This document shows, one piece after another, positions 43,255 to 52,485 of a stretch of DNA of 64,000 nt. The notes beneath the pieces are model-generated. The model worked only from the letters and a program-made list of their open reading frames with translations, made no database searches and had not been told where the DNA came from. Every line of letters starts with the position of its first letter. Position 1 is the stretch's first letter. The position numbers and the translations under genes are program-made. Source of the stretch: Leucobacter luti (GTDB taxonomy: Bacteria; Actinomycetota; Actinomycetes; Actinomycetales; Microbacteriaceae); NCBI RefSeq assembly GCF_004217175.1, contig NZ_SHKI01000002.1, forward strand, positions 239,000 through 302,999. Reading direction: 5' to 3'.

Positions 43255-44664
43255 GTGGCCGAGATGAATCACCCAGCAACGCACGCCCCCGCACGCGCCG
43301 CCGGCGCGGTTGAAGATCTCGCGAACACCCCCACACCCGTCAGTGGTGAGGGACGCGAGCGGATCGCCGGGCTCGACCAGGCGCTCCGCACCTACGTGCT
43401 TGACACGTCGGTGCTGCTCAGCGATCCGAGCGCCATGTTCAGGTTCGCCGAGCACTCGGTGGTGCTTCCGGTCTCGGTGGTCATCGAGCTCGAGCGCAAG
43501 CGGCACGATCCCGAGCTCGGGTACTTCGCCCGCCGCGCGCTTAGGATCCTCGACGAGCTGCGCGCCACGCACCTCCGCCTCGACTTCCCGGTGCCCGTGG
43601 GCGACGCGGGCGGTACGCTCCGCGTCGAGCTCAACCACACGAGCATGGACGCGCTCCCGTCCGGGATGCGGCTCGGCGACACCGACACTCGGATCCTCGC
43701 CGTCGCGCAGAACCTGTCGGCGGAGGGGGTCGCTGTGACCGTGGTCTCGAAGGACCTGCCCATGCGACTCAAGGCGTCGGCGCTGGGCCTCGGGTCCGAG
43801 GAGTACCGCGCGGAGCTCGCGAGCGACGACGCCTACACGGGAACCGCGACGCTTCAACTAGAGGAGGAGGAGATGCGGCTGCTGTGGGAGGACGAGCGGA
43901 TCGACGGGGTTCCGGCCGCCGAGGGGCTGCCCCACGGCACCGGCCTCGTGCTGCATTCCCCCCGCGGATCAGCGCTCGGCCGGGTGGACGGCCCGGGTGG
44001 CGTGCACCTCGTTCGCGGCGACCGCGAGGTGTTCGGCGTCACGGGGCGCAGCGCCGAGCAGCGGCTCGCGATCGACCTCCTGCTCGACCCCCAGGTGGGG
44101 ATCGTGTCGCTCGGGGGGAGCGCCGGCACGGGGAAGTCGGCGCTCGCGCTCGCCGCGGGGCTTGAGGCGGTGCTCGAACGGCGGCAGCACCGCAAGGTGA
44201 TGGTGTTCCGGCCGCTGTACGCGGTGGGTGGCCAGGACCTCGGCTACCTGCCCGGCGACCACCAGGAGAAGATGAATCCGTGGGCGCAGGCGGTGTTCGA
44301 CACCCTCGGCTCGATCGTGTCGCAGAACGTGCTCGACGAGGTGGTGGCGCGCGACCTGGTCGAGGTGCTGCCGCTCACGCACATTCGCGGGCGCTCGCTG
44401 CACGACGCGTTCGTGATCGTGGACGAGGCGCAGTCGCTTGAACGCGGGGTGCTGCTCACCATGCTGAGTCGCATCGGGCAGAACTCGCGCGTGGTGCTGA
44501 CTCACGATGTCGCCCAGCGCGACAACCTGCGGGTGGGGCGCTACGACGGGATCGCCGCCGTGATCGAGAAGCTGAAGGGGCACGCGCTCTTCGGCCACGT
44601 CACGCTCACGCGCTCCGAGCGCAGCGACATCGCCGCCCTCGTCACCGAGCTGCTGGCGGACTAG
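43255..44664 (+). CDS. PIN-PhoH protein (PhoH2/YlaK-like NTPase)
   Basis: A 469-residue protein. An N-terminal PIN-like nuclease domain (about residues 40-185) keeps the acidic residues seen in [24 protein letters not shown] and [12 protein letters not shown]. The C-terminal PhoH ATPase domain has Walker [15 protein letters not shown] (about 283-296) and Walker [14 protein letters not shown]. Such fusions act as RNA helicase-ribonucleases in mycobacteria and may be part of toxin-antitoxin-like modules; no small upstream partner gene is seen here. I start at the GTG with AGAGGAG 5 nt upstream. Its stop overlaps the convergent MarR stop (CTAG). Confidence 0.9.
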   Translation: MAEMNHPATHAPARAAGAVEDLANTPTPVSGEGRERIAGLDQALRTYVLDTSVLLSDPSAMFRFAEHSVVLPVSVVIELERKRHDPELGYFARRALRILDELRATHLRLDFPVPVGDAGGTLRVELNHTSMDALPSGMRLGDTDTRILAVAQNLSAEGVAVTVVSKDLPMRLKASALGLGSEEYRAELASDDAYTGTATLQLEEEEMRLLWEDERIDGVPAAEGLPHGTGLVLHSPRGSALGRVDGPGGVHLVRGDREVFGVTGRSAEQRLAIDLLLDPQVGIVSLGGSAGTGKSALALAAGLEAVLERRQHRKVMVFRPLYAVGGQDLGYLPGDHQEKMNPWAQAVFDTLGSIVSQNVLDEVVARDLVEVLPLTHIRGRSLHDAFVIVDEAQSLERGVLLTMLSRIGQNSRVVLTHDVAQRDNLRVGRYDGIAAVIEKLKGHALFGHVTLTRSERSDIAALVTELLAD

Positions 44665-45323
44665 GCGCGCGGGCTCGGGCCCGGGGCGCACGCGGGTGCG
44701 TCACCGGGCCCGGAGTTCGTCGGCCCGGCTGCGCCGGCCGTGTGGCCCGACCCCGCCGCCGATGCGTGCTCCGTGCCGCTCGGCTCCGCGCCGCCCGGCT
44801 CCGCGCCGCCCGGCTCCGCGCCGCTCGGCTCCGCGCCGGGCGGCTCCGTCATGACGCGCAGCAGGGCGCGCAGGCCCTGGGTGAGTGCGCGCAGGTCGTC
44901 GGTCGCGAGTCGCGCCACCGGGTGACCGTGAAACAGCGGCATGGCCGAAATAAGCTTCTGCACGCTGCGCCGCCCGGCCTCGGTGACCCAGATGCGGCGG
45001 ACACGCAGGTCTCGGGGATCGGGGTTGCGGGTGATGAGCTGCTGCGCCTCGAGCCGATCAAGAATGCCCGAGATCGTCGCCATCGACACGTCGAGCGAGC
45101 GGGCCAGCTCGTGGCCGGTGCTCCCGTCGTCCGAGGTGACGATGATTGCCAGGATCTTCAGCTGCTGGATCGTGAGGTTGATGGTGAGCAGCGGTTTGAC
45201 GAGCGCGGGGAACGCCGTGGTCTCAAGCGCCGATTGCAGCTCGATGACCTCCGCGGTCAGCGCCGCGCGCTCGGTGACTTCGTTGCTCTGCACGCACTCA
45301 GCGTATCCGGTCTCGGCGCTCAC
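44661..45323 (-). CDS. MarR-family transcriptional regulator
   Basis: A 220-residue regulator. The winged-helix domain (about residues 45-115) reads [71 protein letters not shown]. The last about 60 residues are low complexity with [11 protein letters not shown] repeats encoded by a 15-nt tandem repeat (44781-44840). The GTG start is divergent from the RND pump gene, and two adjacent 17-bp palindromes in the shared promoter (45346-45379) are its likely operators. It most likely represses the pump and itself. Confidence 0.88.
   Translation of the reverse strand: MSAETGYAECVQSNEVTERAALTAEVIELQSALETTAFPALVKPLLTINLTIQQLKILAIIVTSDDGSTGHELARSLDVSMATISGILDRLEAQQLITRNPDPRDLRVRRIWVTEAGRRSVQKLISAMPLFHGHPVARLATDDLRALTQGLRALLRVMTEPPGAEPSGAEPGGAEPGGAEPSGTEHASAAGSGHTAGAAGPTNSGPGDAPACAPGPSPRA
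44781..44840. repeat. 15-nt in-frame tandem repeat in the MarR tail
   Basis: Four copies of CGGCTCCGCGCCGCC (plus strand) with minor changes, encoding [10 protein letters not shown] units on the minus strand. Slippage would change tail length in 5-residue steps. Confidence 0.85.
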
Positions 45324-45345
45324 AGTGCCTGTCCAGGCTCAAGTC

Positions 45346-45379
45346 CTTAGCTCAAAGCTAAGCTTTGCGTGTAGCTAAG
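45346..45379. promoter_or_regulatory. Two tandem MarR operators between marR and the RND gene
   Basis: Site 1, CTTAGCTCAAAGCTAAG (45346-45362), is a perfect 7-3-7 palindrome. Site 2, CTTTGCGTGTAGCTAAG (45363-45379), begins at the very next base and keeps the right half exactly. The region is much more AT-rich than its surroundings, as expected of a regulated promoter. One turn and a half separates the site centres. Confidence 0.75.
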
Positions 45380-45436
45380 TAATCCGGCGTGGTTCGAGCG
45401 CCGGTGCCCACCGCACCACCCAGACGGAGAGCTCCC

Positions 45437-48400
45437 ATGCATCAACCCACGCGGTTTAGTCTCGCGAACCGGGCGCTGATCGCGCTCGTCACCATCATGA
45501 TCGCCGCGTTCGGCGTGTTCAGCATGACCCAGCTCAAGCAGGAGCTCATCCCCGCAATCGAGCTGCCCCAGGTGCAGGTGGTCACGGTGATCCCGGGCTC
45601 CAGCCCTGAGGTGATCGACGAGCAGGTCAGCGAGCCCCTGTCGCGGGCGCTGCGCGACCTCGAAGACGTCGAATCGGTGGTCGCGACGAGCAGCAGCGGG
45701 GTCTCCTCGCTCGCGGTGGCCTACGCGTACGGCACCGACGCGAAGGAGTTCACCGCGAGCCTCACCGGCGCCATCGACGGGCTCTCAGGGACCCTCCCCG
45801 CGGACGCGGATCCGAGCGTCACCTCGATCTCCTCGTCGTCGATGCCGGTGATGTTCCTCACCGCCGCGTCCTCGGGGCAGAGCCTCGCCGAGCTCTCCAC
45901 GCATCTCGACGATGCGGTGGTGCCCAAGCTTGAGGCGATCTCAGGGGTGCGCGCGGCGACGGTCTCCGGTGCGGAGACGCAGCGCGTCACCATCACCCCC
46001 GACCCCGCGCAGCTCGCGGTGCACGGCCTGAGCGCGCAGCAGATCTCCCAGGTGCTTGAGGCGAACGGCATGACGCTCCCGCTCGGCAGCGTCTCCGGCG
46101 ACGGCGTGCTCATGCCGATCCAGGGCGGCGAGGCAATCGAGAGCCTCGACGCGCTGCGCGCCCTCCCGCTCGCCTCGACCACGCAGCCGGGGACCATCGT
46201 GTCGCTCGGAGACGTCGCCGACGTGGCCGTCGTCACGGAGGAGCAGACCTCGATCACCCGCACGAACGGGGTCGAGGCGCTCTCGATCATGATCTCCGCG
46301 ACCGCCGACGCCGACATCGTGAGCGTCTCGGCGGGGGTCACCGAGGCGCTCGCCGAGCTCGGGGACGAGTTCCCGAGCGTTGAGCTCACCGTGCTCTTCG
46401 ACCAGGCCCCGTTTATCGAGGAGTCGATCTCCGCGCTCGCGACCGAGGGTATGCTCGGCCTGCTCTTCGCCGTGATCGTGATCCTGGTCTTCCTGCTCTC
46501 GGTGCGCTCCACGCTCGTCACCGCGATCTCGATCCCGCTGTCCGTGCTCGTGACGTTCATCGGGCTGAACCTCGGCGGGAGCTCGCTCAACATGCTCACG
46601 CTCGGCGCGCTCACGATCGCGATCGGGCGCGTGGTAGACGACTCAATCGTGGTGATCGAAAACATCAAGCGGCACCTCTCGTACGGGGAACCGAAGGAGC
46701 GGGCGATCCTCACCGGGGTGCGCGAGGTTGCCGGCGCGATCACCTCATCGACCCTCGCGACGGTCGCCGTCTTCGTGCCGATCGCGCTCGTCGGCGGCAT
46801 GGTGGGCGAGCTCTTCTCGCCGTTCGCGCTCACCGTGACGATCGCCATGCTGTCGTCGCTGCTCGTGGCCCTCACAATCGTGCCGGTGCTGTCCTACTGG
46901 TTCCTGAAGCAGCCCACCACCCGGGTCGACCCCGAGCTGGTGCGCGCCGAAGCCGAGCAGCGCGAGCACGCCGGCTGGCTGCAGCGGATGTACAAGCCGG
47001 TGCTGCGCGGAACGCTCAAGAAACCGGTGACCACGCTCGTGGCGTCCGCGCTCCTGCTGGTGCTCACCGTTGGGATGCTGCCGCTACTGAAGGTCGACTT
47101 CCTCGGGAGCACGGGCCAGAATTCGCTGAGCGTGACGCAGACGTTCCCCGACGGCAGCGATCTTGAGACGGTGTCTGACGGCGCTGTCGCGGTCGAGCAG
47201 GCGCTCCTCGACATCGAGGGGATCGACGACGTGATGCTCACGGCCGGCTCCGGCGGCGGGCTGATGGCAATGCTCGGCGGATCGGGCGAGGCGAGCTACC
47301 TGATCACCACCGATCCGGACGCCGACCAGACGGAGCTGCAGAACACCGTGCGCGCCGCGGTCTCTGAGCTCGACGCGCCGGGGGAGATCGCGGTCACGGA
47401 CAGCGCCGCGATGAGCGGCTTCGGCGGGGCCGTGGACGTGCTCGTCACCGCGCCCAGCGAGGCGGTGCTCGCAACCGCGGCGAGCGAGGTGCTCGAGGCG
47501 GTGCAGGGCACCCCGCTGGCGACTGAGATCGTCAGCGACCTCGCCCCCGCGCAGCCGATCGTGACCGTGGTGGTCGACCGGGCGGCGGCGCTGCAGCAGG
47601 GGCTCACCGAAATGCAGGTGCTCGGCCTCGTCGCGAACACCGTCTCGCCCCAGTCGATCGGCGAGATCGGGCTCGACGGCAAGGACCTCAAGATCTACCT
47701 GGCCGGGACCGACGCCCCGGCCACGGTCGCGGAGCTCGACGAGATCCTCCTCCCCGGCGCCGCGGGGTTCACCCCGCTCAGCGCGGTCGCGACGATCGCG
47801 GAGGTCACTGTGCCCGCCGCGATCACCCGCAACGACGGAGACCTCACCGCGACGATCTCGCTGACCCCCGCGGAGGGCGAGCTGGGCGCCGTGACCGCCT
47901 CGGTGCAGGACGCGCTTGACGGGCTCGCGCTGACCGACGGTGCGGCCGCCGAGCTGGGCGGCCTCGCCACCCAGCAGACCGAGTCGTTCGAGCAGCTGGG
48001 GCTGGCGATGCTGGTCGCGATCGCCATCGTGTTCGTGCTGCTCGTGATGACGTTCCGCTCGCTCATCCAACCACTGATCCTGCTGGTGTCGATCCCGTTC
48101 GCCGCCACGGGCGCGATCGCGCTGTTGCTCATCAGCGGTCGGCCGCTCGGGATCTCGGCGCTCATTGGGATGCTGATGCTGATCGGCATCGTGGTGACGA
48201 ACGCGATCGTGCTGATCGACCTGATCAACCAGTACCGGCGCCAGGGGCAGAGCGTCGCCGACGCAGTGCACAACGGTGCCAGGCAGCGGCTGCGGCCCAT
48301 CCTGATGACCGCGATCGCGACGATCTTTGCGCTCATCCCGATGGCGATTGGGGTCACCGGGTCGAGCGGCTTCATCTCGCAGGACCTCGCGATCGTGGTG

Positions 48401-48547
48401 ATCGGCGGGCTGATCTCCTCGACCGTGCTCACCCTCGTCGTGGTGCCGGTGCTCTACTCACTCGTTGAGGGGCGGCGCGAGCGCCGCGCGGCGGGACGCG
48501 AGCAGCGCGCGGTCGCGGGGGTACCCGCGGGGGCCGAAGCCGAGTAG
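45437..48547 (+). CDS. RND-family efflux pump, AcrB-like permease
   Basis: A 1036-residue inner-membrane transporter of the HAE1/AcrB type with duplicated halves. The N-terminal helix and porter start MHQPTRFSLANRALIALVTIMIAAFGVFSM. The helix 4 motif with the proton-relay aspartates is GRVVDDSIVVIENIKRHL. The second half has the matching FRSLIQPLILLVSIPFAATGAIALL and IVVTNAIVLIDLINQYRRQG. There is no membrane-fusion or outer-membrane partner gene, as is usual for actinobacteria. The ATG has GGAGAG 6 nt upstream. It is divergent from MarR, with tandem operators between, so pump expression is probably induced by a MarR ligand. Substrate unknown. Confidence 0.92.
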   Translation: MHQPTRFSLANRALIALVTIMIAAFGVFSMTQLKQELIPAIELPQVQVVTVIPGSSPEVIDEQVSEPLSRALRDLEDVESVVATSSSGVSSLAVAYAYGTDAKEFTASLTGAIDGLSGTLPADADPSVTSISSSSMPVMFLTAASSGQSLAELSTHLDDAVVPKLEAISGVRAATVSGAETQRVTITPDPAQLAVHGLSAQQISQVLEANGMTLPLGSVSGDGVLMPIQGGEAIESLDALRALPLASTTQPGTIVSLGDVADVAVVTEEQTSITRTNGVEALSIMISATADADIVSVSAGVTEALAELGDEFPSVELTVLFDQAPFIEESISALATEGMLGLLFAVIVILVFLLSVRSTLVTAISIPLSVLVTFIGLNLGGSSLNMLTLGALTIAIGRVVDDSIVVIENIKRHLSYGEPKERAILTGVREVAGAITSSTLATVAVFVPIALVGGMVGELFSPFALTVTIAMLSSLLVALTIVPVLSYWFLKQPTTRVDPELVRAEAEQREHAGWLQRMYKPVLRGTLKKPVTTLVASALLLVLTVGMLPLLKVDFLGSTGQNSLSVTQTFPDGSDLETVSDGAVAVEQALLDIEGIDDVMLTAGSGGGLMAMLGGSGEASYLITTDPDADQTELQNTVRAAVSELDAPGEIAVTDSAAMSGFGGAVDVLVTAPSEAVLATAASEVLEAVQGTPLATEIVSDLAPAQPIVTVVVDRAAALQQGLTEMQVLGLVANTVSPQSIGEIGLDGKDLKIYLAGTDAPATVAELDEILLPGAAGFTPLSAVATIAEVTVPAAITRNDGDLTATISLTPAEGELGAVTASVQDALDGLALTDGAAAELGGLATQQTESFEQLGLAMLVAIAIVFVLLVMTFRSLIQPLILLVSIPFAATGAIALLLISGRPLGISALIGMLMLIGIVVTNAIVLIDLINQYRRQGQSVADAVHNGARQRLRPILMTAIATIFALIPMAIGVTGSSGFISQDLAIVVIGGLISSTVLTLVVVPVLYSLVEGRRERRAAGREQRAVAGVPAGAEAE

Positions 48548-48585
48548 CACCGGGGCGATGGTGCTCGGCCGCGGAGGGCCCTCGG

Positions 48586-49557
48586 CTAGTCCGAGGCGCC
48601 CCCGTGGCCGAGCGCTGTGAGGATCTGCGCGGTGAGCACGTGGGTGCCCGCGGTCGCGAGGTCGAACGCGGTCGCCCCGGTGGCGTCGACGGCCGATCCG
48701 TCCGCCCCTGCCCGCAGCGCCGCCGCCGTCGCAGATGGATTTCCGGCCGCCGCGGCCGCGAGGAGCGCCGCGTCTGGATCGGCGGGCACGGGCTCGGCGA
48801 GCAGCGCGCGGATCACCTGCGCCTGCCCGTGAAAGCCGCGCTGATCGGCCATCTCAAGCGGGGTGAGCCCCTCGGAGAGCGAGCGCGTCTCGAAGTCAAC
48901 ACCGCCCGCGAAGAGCACGCGGGTGGTGGCGTGGTAGGTCGCGTCATCCCGGCCCATCCAGACGTCCTCGTGGATCGCCTGGTACCCCACTCGGTTCACG
49001 TGGTCGAGCGGCACCCCCGCCCGGATCAGCTCGCCCACCACGCCCCAGTGCCCGCGCTCGGCGGCGCGGATGAGGCCCGTGCCCACCCAGCTGTCGAGAT
49101 CCTGCACGTTTGCCCCGCTCGCAAGGGTGAGCCTGAGGAATTCGAGGTGCCCCTCGCTCGTGGCGATCAGGTAGGGGGACTGCTGCGTGTCGTCCTTTGC
49201 GTTGACATCGCCACCCCACGCGATGAGCGCGGCGGCGGTGTCGAGGTCGTTCGCCCAGGCCGCCTGGCGCAGCAAGTCGTCGAGCGTTGCCTGGTCGAAA
49301 CCGGGGTTCTCCGGGGGAGCCGGCGCGGACTTGGCCGCGTCCTCCGCGTCCTCCGCGTCCTCCGCGTCCTCCGCGTCGTCGCTCGGGCGGGGCGCCTCGC
49401 TCGTGTCATCGGCGCGCTCCGCGGGGGCGTCCGCCGCGGCCGCGGGCGGGCTCGGCGGAGCGGGCTCCGGGGCGCAGCCCGCCAGGGTCAGCGCCAGCAG
49501 CAGCGCGAGCGGGGCGGCGAGCCGGGAGCCGCCGCGGGGGAGAGGGGATCGGTGCAT
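48586..49557 (-). CDS. Ankyrin-repeat lipoprotein A
   Basis: A 323-residue extracytoplasmic lipoprotein. The signal peptide ends LALTLAGCAPEP. An acidic Ala/Pro/Asp/Glu linker follows, with (AED)n repeats encoded by a 9-nt tandem repeat (49336-49377). About six ankyrin repeats come next (DLDTAAALIAWGGDVNAKDD, GHLEFLRLTLASGANVQ, GHWGVVGELIRAGVPLDHVN, and others). It is clearly paralogous to the lipoprotein at 51712 (shared GTxLIxAxExG... and AGVxLDHVNxxG patterns). It lies downstream of the two-component genes on the same strand but has its own palindromic operator at 49593. I start at the ATG that puts the signal peptide first. Ankyrin repeats bind proteins; the partner is unknown. Confidence 0.85.
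   Translation of the reverse strand: MHRSPLPRGGSRLAAPLALLLALTLAGCAPEPAPPSPPAAAADAPAERADDTSEAPRPSDDAEDAEDAEDAEDAAKSAPAPPENPGFDQATLDDLLRQAAWANDLDTAAALIAWGGDVNAKDDTQQSPYLIATSEGHLEFLRLTLASGANVQDLDSWVGTGLIRAAERGHWGVVGELIRAGVPLDHVNRVGYQAIHEDVWMGRDDATYHATTRVLFAGGVDFETRSLSEGLTPLEMADQRGFHGQAQVIRALLAEPVPADPDAALLAAAAAGNPSATAAALRAGADGSAVDATGATAFDLATAGTHVLTAQILTALGHGGASD
49336..49377. repeat. 9-nt in-frame tandem repeat (GCGTCCTCC) in ankyrin lipoprotein A
   Basis: About four and a half copies, encoding AED triplets in the linker between lipid anchor and ankyrin domain. Slippage would lengthen or shorten the tether. Confidence 0.85.
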
Positions 49558-49592
49558 GCACCGGACTCTAACCCCGGACCGGCGGCGATGAA

Positions 49593-49608
49593 TCAACCGA
49601 TCGGTTGA
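49593..49608. promoter_or_regulatory. Palindromic operator upstream of ankyrin lipoprotein A
   Basis: TCAACCGATCGGTTGA is a perfect 16-bp palindrome 35 bp upstream of the lipoprotein A start. A related element (CTCAATCAATCGGTTGAG) lies between the kinase gene and lipoprotein B at 51583-51600. A NarL/LuxR-type response regulator would bind such a dyad; assignment to the adjacent regulator is an inference. Confidence 0.65.
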
Positions 49609-49663
49609 GCCGCCGCGCTGTTCGCTGCGCCGCGCGCCGCGCTGCTCGCAGCACCCGCGCCAG

Positions 49664-50305
49664 TTACGCGCCCGGCCCCGACATCCTGATGAGCCCCCGA
49701 TGGATCGCCGTCGCGATCGCCGCCTGCCGGTTCTCGGCGCCGAGCTTGGTAAACGCGTGGTGCAGGTGCGTCTTCACCGTGGCCTCGCTCACCAGCAGCT
49801 CCCGAGCCAGCTCGCGGTTTGACAGGCCGGCGGCGGCGAGCTCAAGCACCTCGAGCTCGCGCGCGGTGAGCGCCGCGTCGGGCCGCTGCAGGCGGTCGAG
49901 CAAGCGCTGGGCGATCGGATCCGCGATTGCCGGAGACCCCCCGGCCGCCCGCCGGATCGCGTTGAACAGCTCGGCCGGCCGGCTGTCTTTCACGAGGTAC
50001 CCGGTGGCCCCGGCCTCGACCATGCGCACCACGTCGGCGTCCGAGTCGAACGCGGTGAACGCGATCACCCGCGTCGTGGGCGACGCCCCCAGGATCATGC
50101 GCGTCGCGGCGGCGCCGTCCGGCACCCCGGGCCCCAGATCGAGATCCACGAGGGCGACGTCCACGCGCTCGCGCCGCACGATCTCGACCGCGGTCTCGGC
50201 GTCCCCGGTCTCGGCCACCACGCTGAGGTCGCTCTGGCCGTCGAGCAGGCTGCGGATCCCGTGCCGCAGCACGGGGTGGTCATCGACCAGGAGGAGGTGA
50301 ATCAT
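49664..50305 (-). CDS. NarL/LuxR-type response regulator
   Basis: A 213-residue regulator. The receiver domain (1-120) has Asp8/Asp9, phospho-acceptor Asp54 in VALVDLDLGPG, Thr84 and Lys106. The LuxR HTH covers about 146-205 (LTARELEVLELAAAGLSNRELARELLVSEATVKTHLHHAFTKLGAENR). Its ATG overlaps the kinase stop by 4 bp. The pair is flanked on both sides by ankyrin-repeat lipoprotein genes with matching operators, which makes those genes its likely targets. Confidence 0.9.
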   Translation of the reverse strand: MIHLLLVDDHPVLRHGIRSLLDGQSDLSVVAETGDAETAVEIVRRERVDVALVDLDLGPGVPDGAAATRMILGASPTTRVIAFTAFDSDADVVRMVEAGATGYLVKDSRPAELFNAIRRAAGGSPAIADPIAQRLLDRLQRPDAALTARELEVLELAAAGLSNRELARELLVSEATVKTHLHHAFTKLGAENRQAAIATAIHRGLIRMSGPGA

Positions 50306-51570
50306 CGGCGTGCTCCGTTCTCGGGTGCGGTCGCCGCGGTGCCGTCCGGGATCACCGCCGCGATGACCGTGCCGGATCCGGGAGCGGTCTCGAGCGTGAA
50401 CGTGCCGCCGAGGCTCTCCACCCGCCAGGCCATAGCCCGCAGGCCGTAGCCGGCGAGCTCGGGGGAGTCGAGCCCCGTGTCAGAGGCGCCGGCCCGGGCA
50501 GCCGGGTCGAACCCGGCACCGTTGTCTGCGATGTCGACGCCGACGAGGCCGTCGAAGAAGGTGAGGGTCACCGCCGTGCGCGGTGCGTCGGCGTGCTTCG
50601 CCGCGTTCGTGAGGGCTTCCTGGCTCACCCGCAGCAGCGCGTGGGCCGTCGCCTCGGGCAGGGGGCGTTCCTCGCCGACCACCACGAACGCCGCGGCGTG
50701 CTCCGCCGAGAGATCCCGCAGCGCGGCCACAAGCGACCCCTCCGACACCAGCGCGCTCGTGAGCCCGTGCATCAGGTGGCGCGTCTCACTGAGCGAGGCC
50801 CGGAGGACGTCGCGGGCCTCGTCGATGCGGGCCGGCGTCTCCGTGGCCGCTTCGAGCAGCAGCAGCGCGGTCGCGGTCTGCTGCACCACGGTGTCGTGCA
50901 GCTCGCTCGCGACTCGGGTTCGCTCGGCGAGAGCGCCGCTCTCCCGCTCGGTGCGCGCGAGCTGCGAGCGGGTCTCGACGAGTGTGCGGATGAGGCGGCG
51001 CCGATTCTCCAGCGCCTGATCGAGCTGGGCGAACGAGACCGCGAGCACCAGGCCACCGAGCAGCGGGCCGAGCACCAGCCCGAGGTCCTGGCCGCGCGAG
51101 AGGATGTACATGCCCGCGCACACCGCGGCCACGATGGCGGCCGAGAGGAGCTGCGAGAGTCCGCGCGGTAGCACGCGGTGCACGGCAAAGAACAGCGCGA
51201 ACGCCGTCCACCCAAACGAGGGCGCGAGCAGCACGAGCGGGAACCAGATCGCCGTGGCGATGAGCACCCCGGCCCGATTGCGCGCCGGACTCGATTTGCC
51301 CAGCGCGCCGAACGCGTACGCGACGCCGCACGCGATGACGAGCCCCAGCACGATCAAGCCGGTTCCGGCGAGCGGGTGGATCGAGTAGTAGCGCACGGCG
51401 CACACGACGAGCAGCGCCGCGAAGCCGAGATCGACGGTCCAGGCAAAGCGGGCGAGCGGCGAGCGCGACTCGTCGGGGAGCTGCGGCTCCTCGGTGCTCA
51501 GCCCCGGCTGCGCAGTGGCGCTCCGGGGGCCCGGTGACCGGTCGCCCGCATCAATTCCCGCACGTACCAC
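50302..51570 (-). CDS. Sensor histidine kinase (NarL-type, HisKA_3)
   Basis: A 422-residue membrane kinase. Five or six helices (about residues 40-195) form the sensor; there is no large extracytoplasmic domain. A coiled segment leads to the phospho-acceptor His in TRVASELHDTVVQQTATALLLLEAA, and the ATPase has EALTNAAKHADA (N box), DNGAGFDPAA (G1) and GYGLRAMAWRVESLGG (G2). I start at the GTG at 51570 with GAGAGGG upstream rather than the longer frame. A palindromic operator overlaps the promoter region 13-30 bp upstream. It phosphorylates the response regulator encoded next. Confidence 0.87.
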   Translation of the reverse strand: MVRAGIDAGDRSPGPRSATAQPGLSTEEPQLPDESRSPLARFAWTVDLGFAALLVVCAVRYYSIHPLAGTGLIVLGLVIACGVAYAFGALGKSSPARNRAGVLIATAIWFPLVLLAPSFGWTAFALFFAVHRVLPRGLSQLLSAAIVAAVCAGMYILSRGQDLGLVLGPLLGGLVLAVSFAQLDQALENRRRLIRTLVETRSQLARTERESGALAERTRVASELHDTVVQQTATALLLLEAATETPARIDEARDVLRASLSETRHLMHGLTSALVSEGSLVAALRDLSAEHAAAFVVVGEERPLPEATAHALLRVSQEALTNAAKHADAPRTAVTLTFFDGLVGVDIADNGAGFDPAARAGASDTGLDSPELAGYGLRAMAWRVESLGGTFTLETAPGSGTVIAAVIPDGTAATAPENGARR

Positions 51571-51582
51571 GCGTTGATCCCT

Positions 51583-51600
51583 CTCAATCAATCGGTTGAG
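51583..51600. promoter_or_regulatory. Palindromic operator between kinase and ankyrin lipoprotein B genes
   Basis: CTCAATCAATCGGTTGAG has the same right half (TCGGTTGA) as the perfect site at 49593 and 7 of 9 complementary positions. It lies 13-30 bp upstream of the kinase start and about 110 bp upstream of lipoprotein B, so it could control both directions. Confidence 0.55.
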
Positions 51601-51711
51601 GTGCACCCCGCCAAAACGTTGATGCGTGGCGGGTGATGAGCAGCCAGAATGGTCCCGCACCGGGTCTCTCGCCCGGTCATGCTCCGCTGTTGATGCTCGA
51701 AAGGCTACCGC

Positions 51712-52485
51712 ATGCGCCTGTTTCACGAACCCGCCGACCGCCGCCCACGGCGCGCGCTGATCGCTGCAGCCGCCCTCTCCGCGCTCGCGCTGCTCGCGGG
51801 GTGCGCGGCGCCGTCCGGGGCCAGCGCCCCGGCCCCACCGACCGCCCAGAAGGAACGAGTCCCCATGTCACGCGAACCCGCCACTCCCGACCCCGCAGCC
51901 GCGACCGACGCGCTCTTCGCGGCGGTCGCCGCGAACGACCGTGCCGCAGTTGACCGCGCCCTCGCGGCCGGCGCGGAGATCGACGCGCGCGGCGACCAGG
52001 GGCGCACACCGCTCGTCGCGGCGACGAAGGCGCACCGCACCGAGGTGGCGATCGCGCTGCTCGACGCGGGGGCCGATCCGAACCTTCAAGACGACATGCT
52101 CGACTCCGCCTTCCTGTACGCGGGCGCGGAGGGACTCGACGACATCTTGCGGGCCACCATCGCGCACGGCGCAGACACCACCGCGACGAACCGCTACGGC
52201 GGCACCGCCCTCATCCCCGCCAGCGAACACGGCCGGGTCACGACCGTGCAGATCCTCATCGAGGCGGGGGTGCACCTCGATCACGTGAACAGCCTGGGAT
52301 GGACCGCGCTGCACGAGGCGATCGTGCTCGGATCCGGCAGCCCCGAGCAACTGCTCGTGGTGCGACAGTTGCTCGACGCGGGTGCGAGCCCCACGCTGCC
52401 AGACGGGAACGGGACGCCGCCCCGCGAGCTCGCGGCGGCGCGGGGGTACGACGACATCGTGGCCGAGCTCGACGCCCACCTCTAG
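51712..52485 (+). CDS. Ankyrin-repeat lipoprotein B
   Basis: A 257-residue lipoprotein. The signal peptide ends ALALLAGCAAPSG, then comes a Pro/Ala linker and about five ankyrin repeats (NDRAAVDRALAAGAEIDARGDQGRTPLVAATKAHRTEVAIALLDAGADPNLQDD..., and GRVTTVQILIEAGVHLDHVNSLGWTALHEAI). It is a paralogue of lipoprotein A at 48586, and together they bracket the two-component system. AAGG lies 8 nt before the ATG. Its stop overlaps the convergent FadR-type stop (CTAG). It is probably outside the membrane, tethered by lipid, and may bind a partner protein or modulate the kinase. Confidence 0.87.
   Translation: MRLFHEPADRRPRRALIAAAALSALALLAGCAAPSGASAPAPPTAQKERVPMSREPATPDPAAATDALFAAVAANDRAAVDRALAAGAEIDARGDQGRTPLVAATKAHRTEVAIALLDAGADPNLQDDMLDSAFLYAGAEGLDDILRATIAHGADTTATNRYGGTALIPASEHGRVTTVQILIEAGVHLDHVNSLGWTALHEAIVLGSGSPEQLLVVRQLLDAGASPTLPDGNGTPPRELAAARGYDDIVAELDAHL

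Noticed and set aside
51571..51726. Longer start for the histidine kinase (474 residues)
   Set aside because: The extension overlaps the operator and the divergent lipoprotein start, and it has no conserved sequence. The GTG at 51570 follows GAGAGGG.
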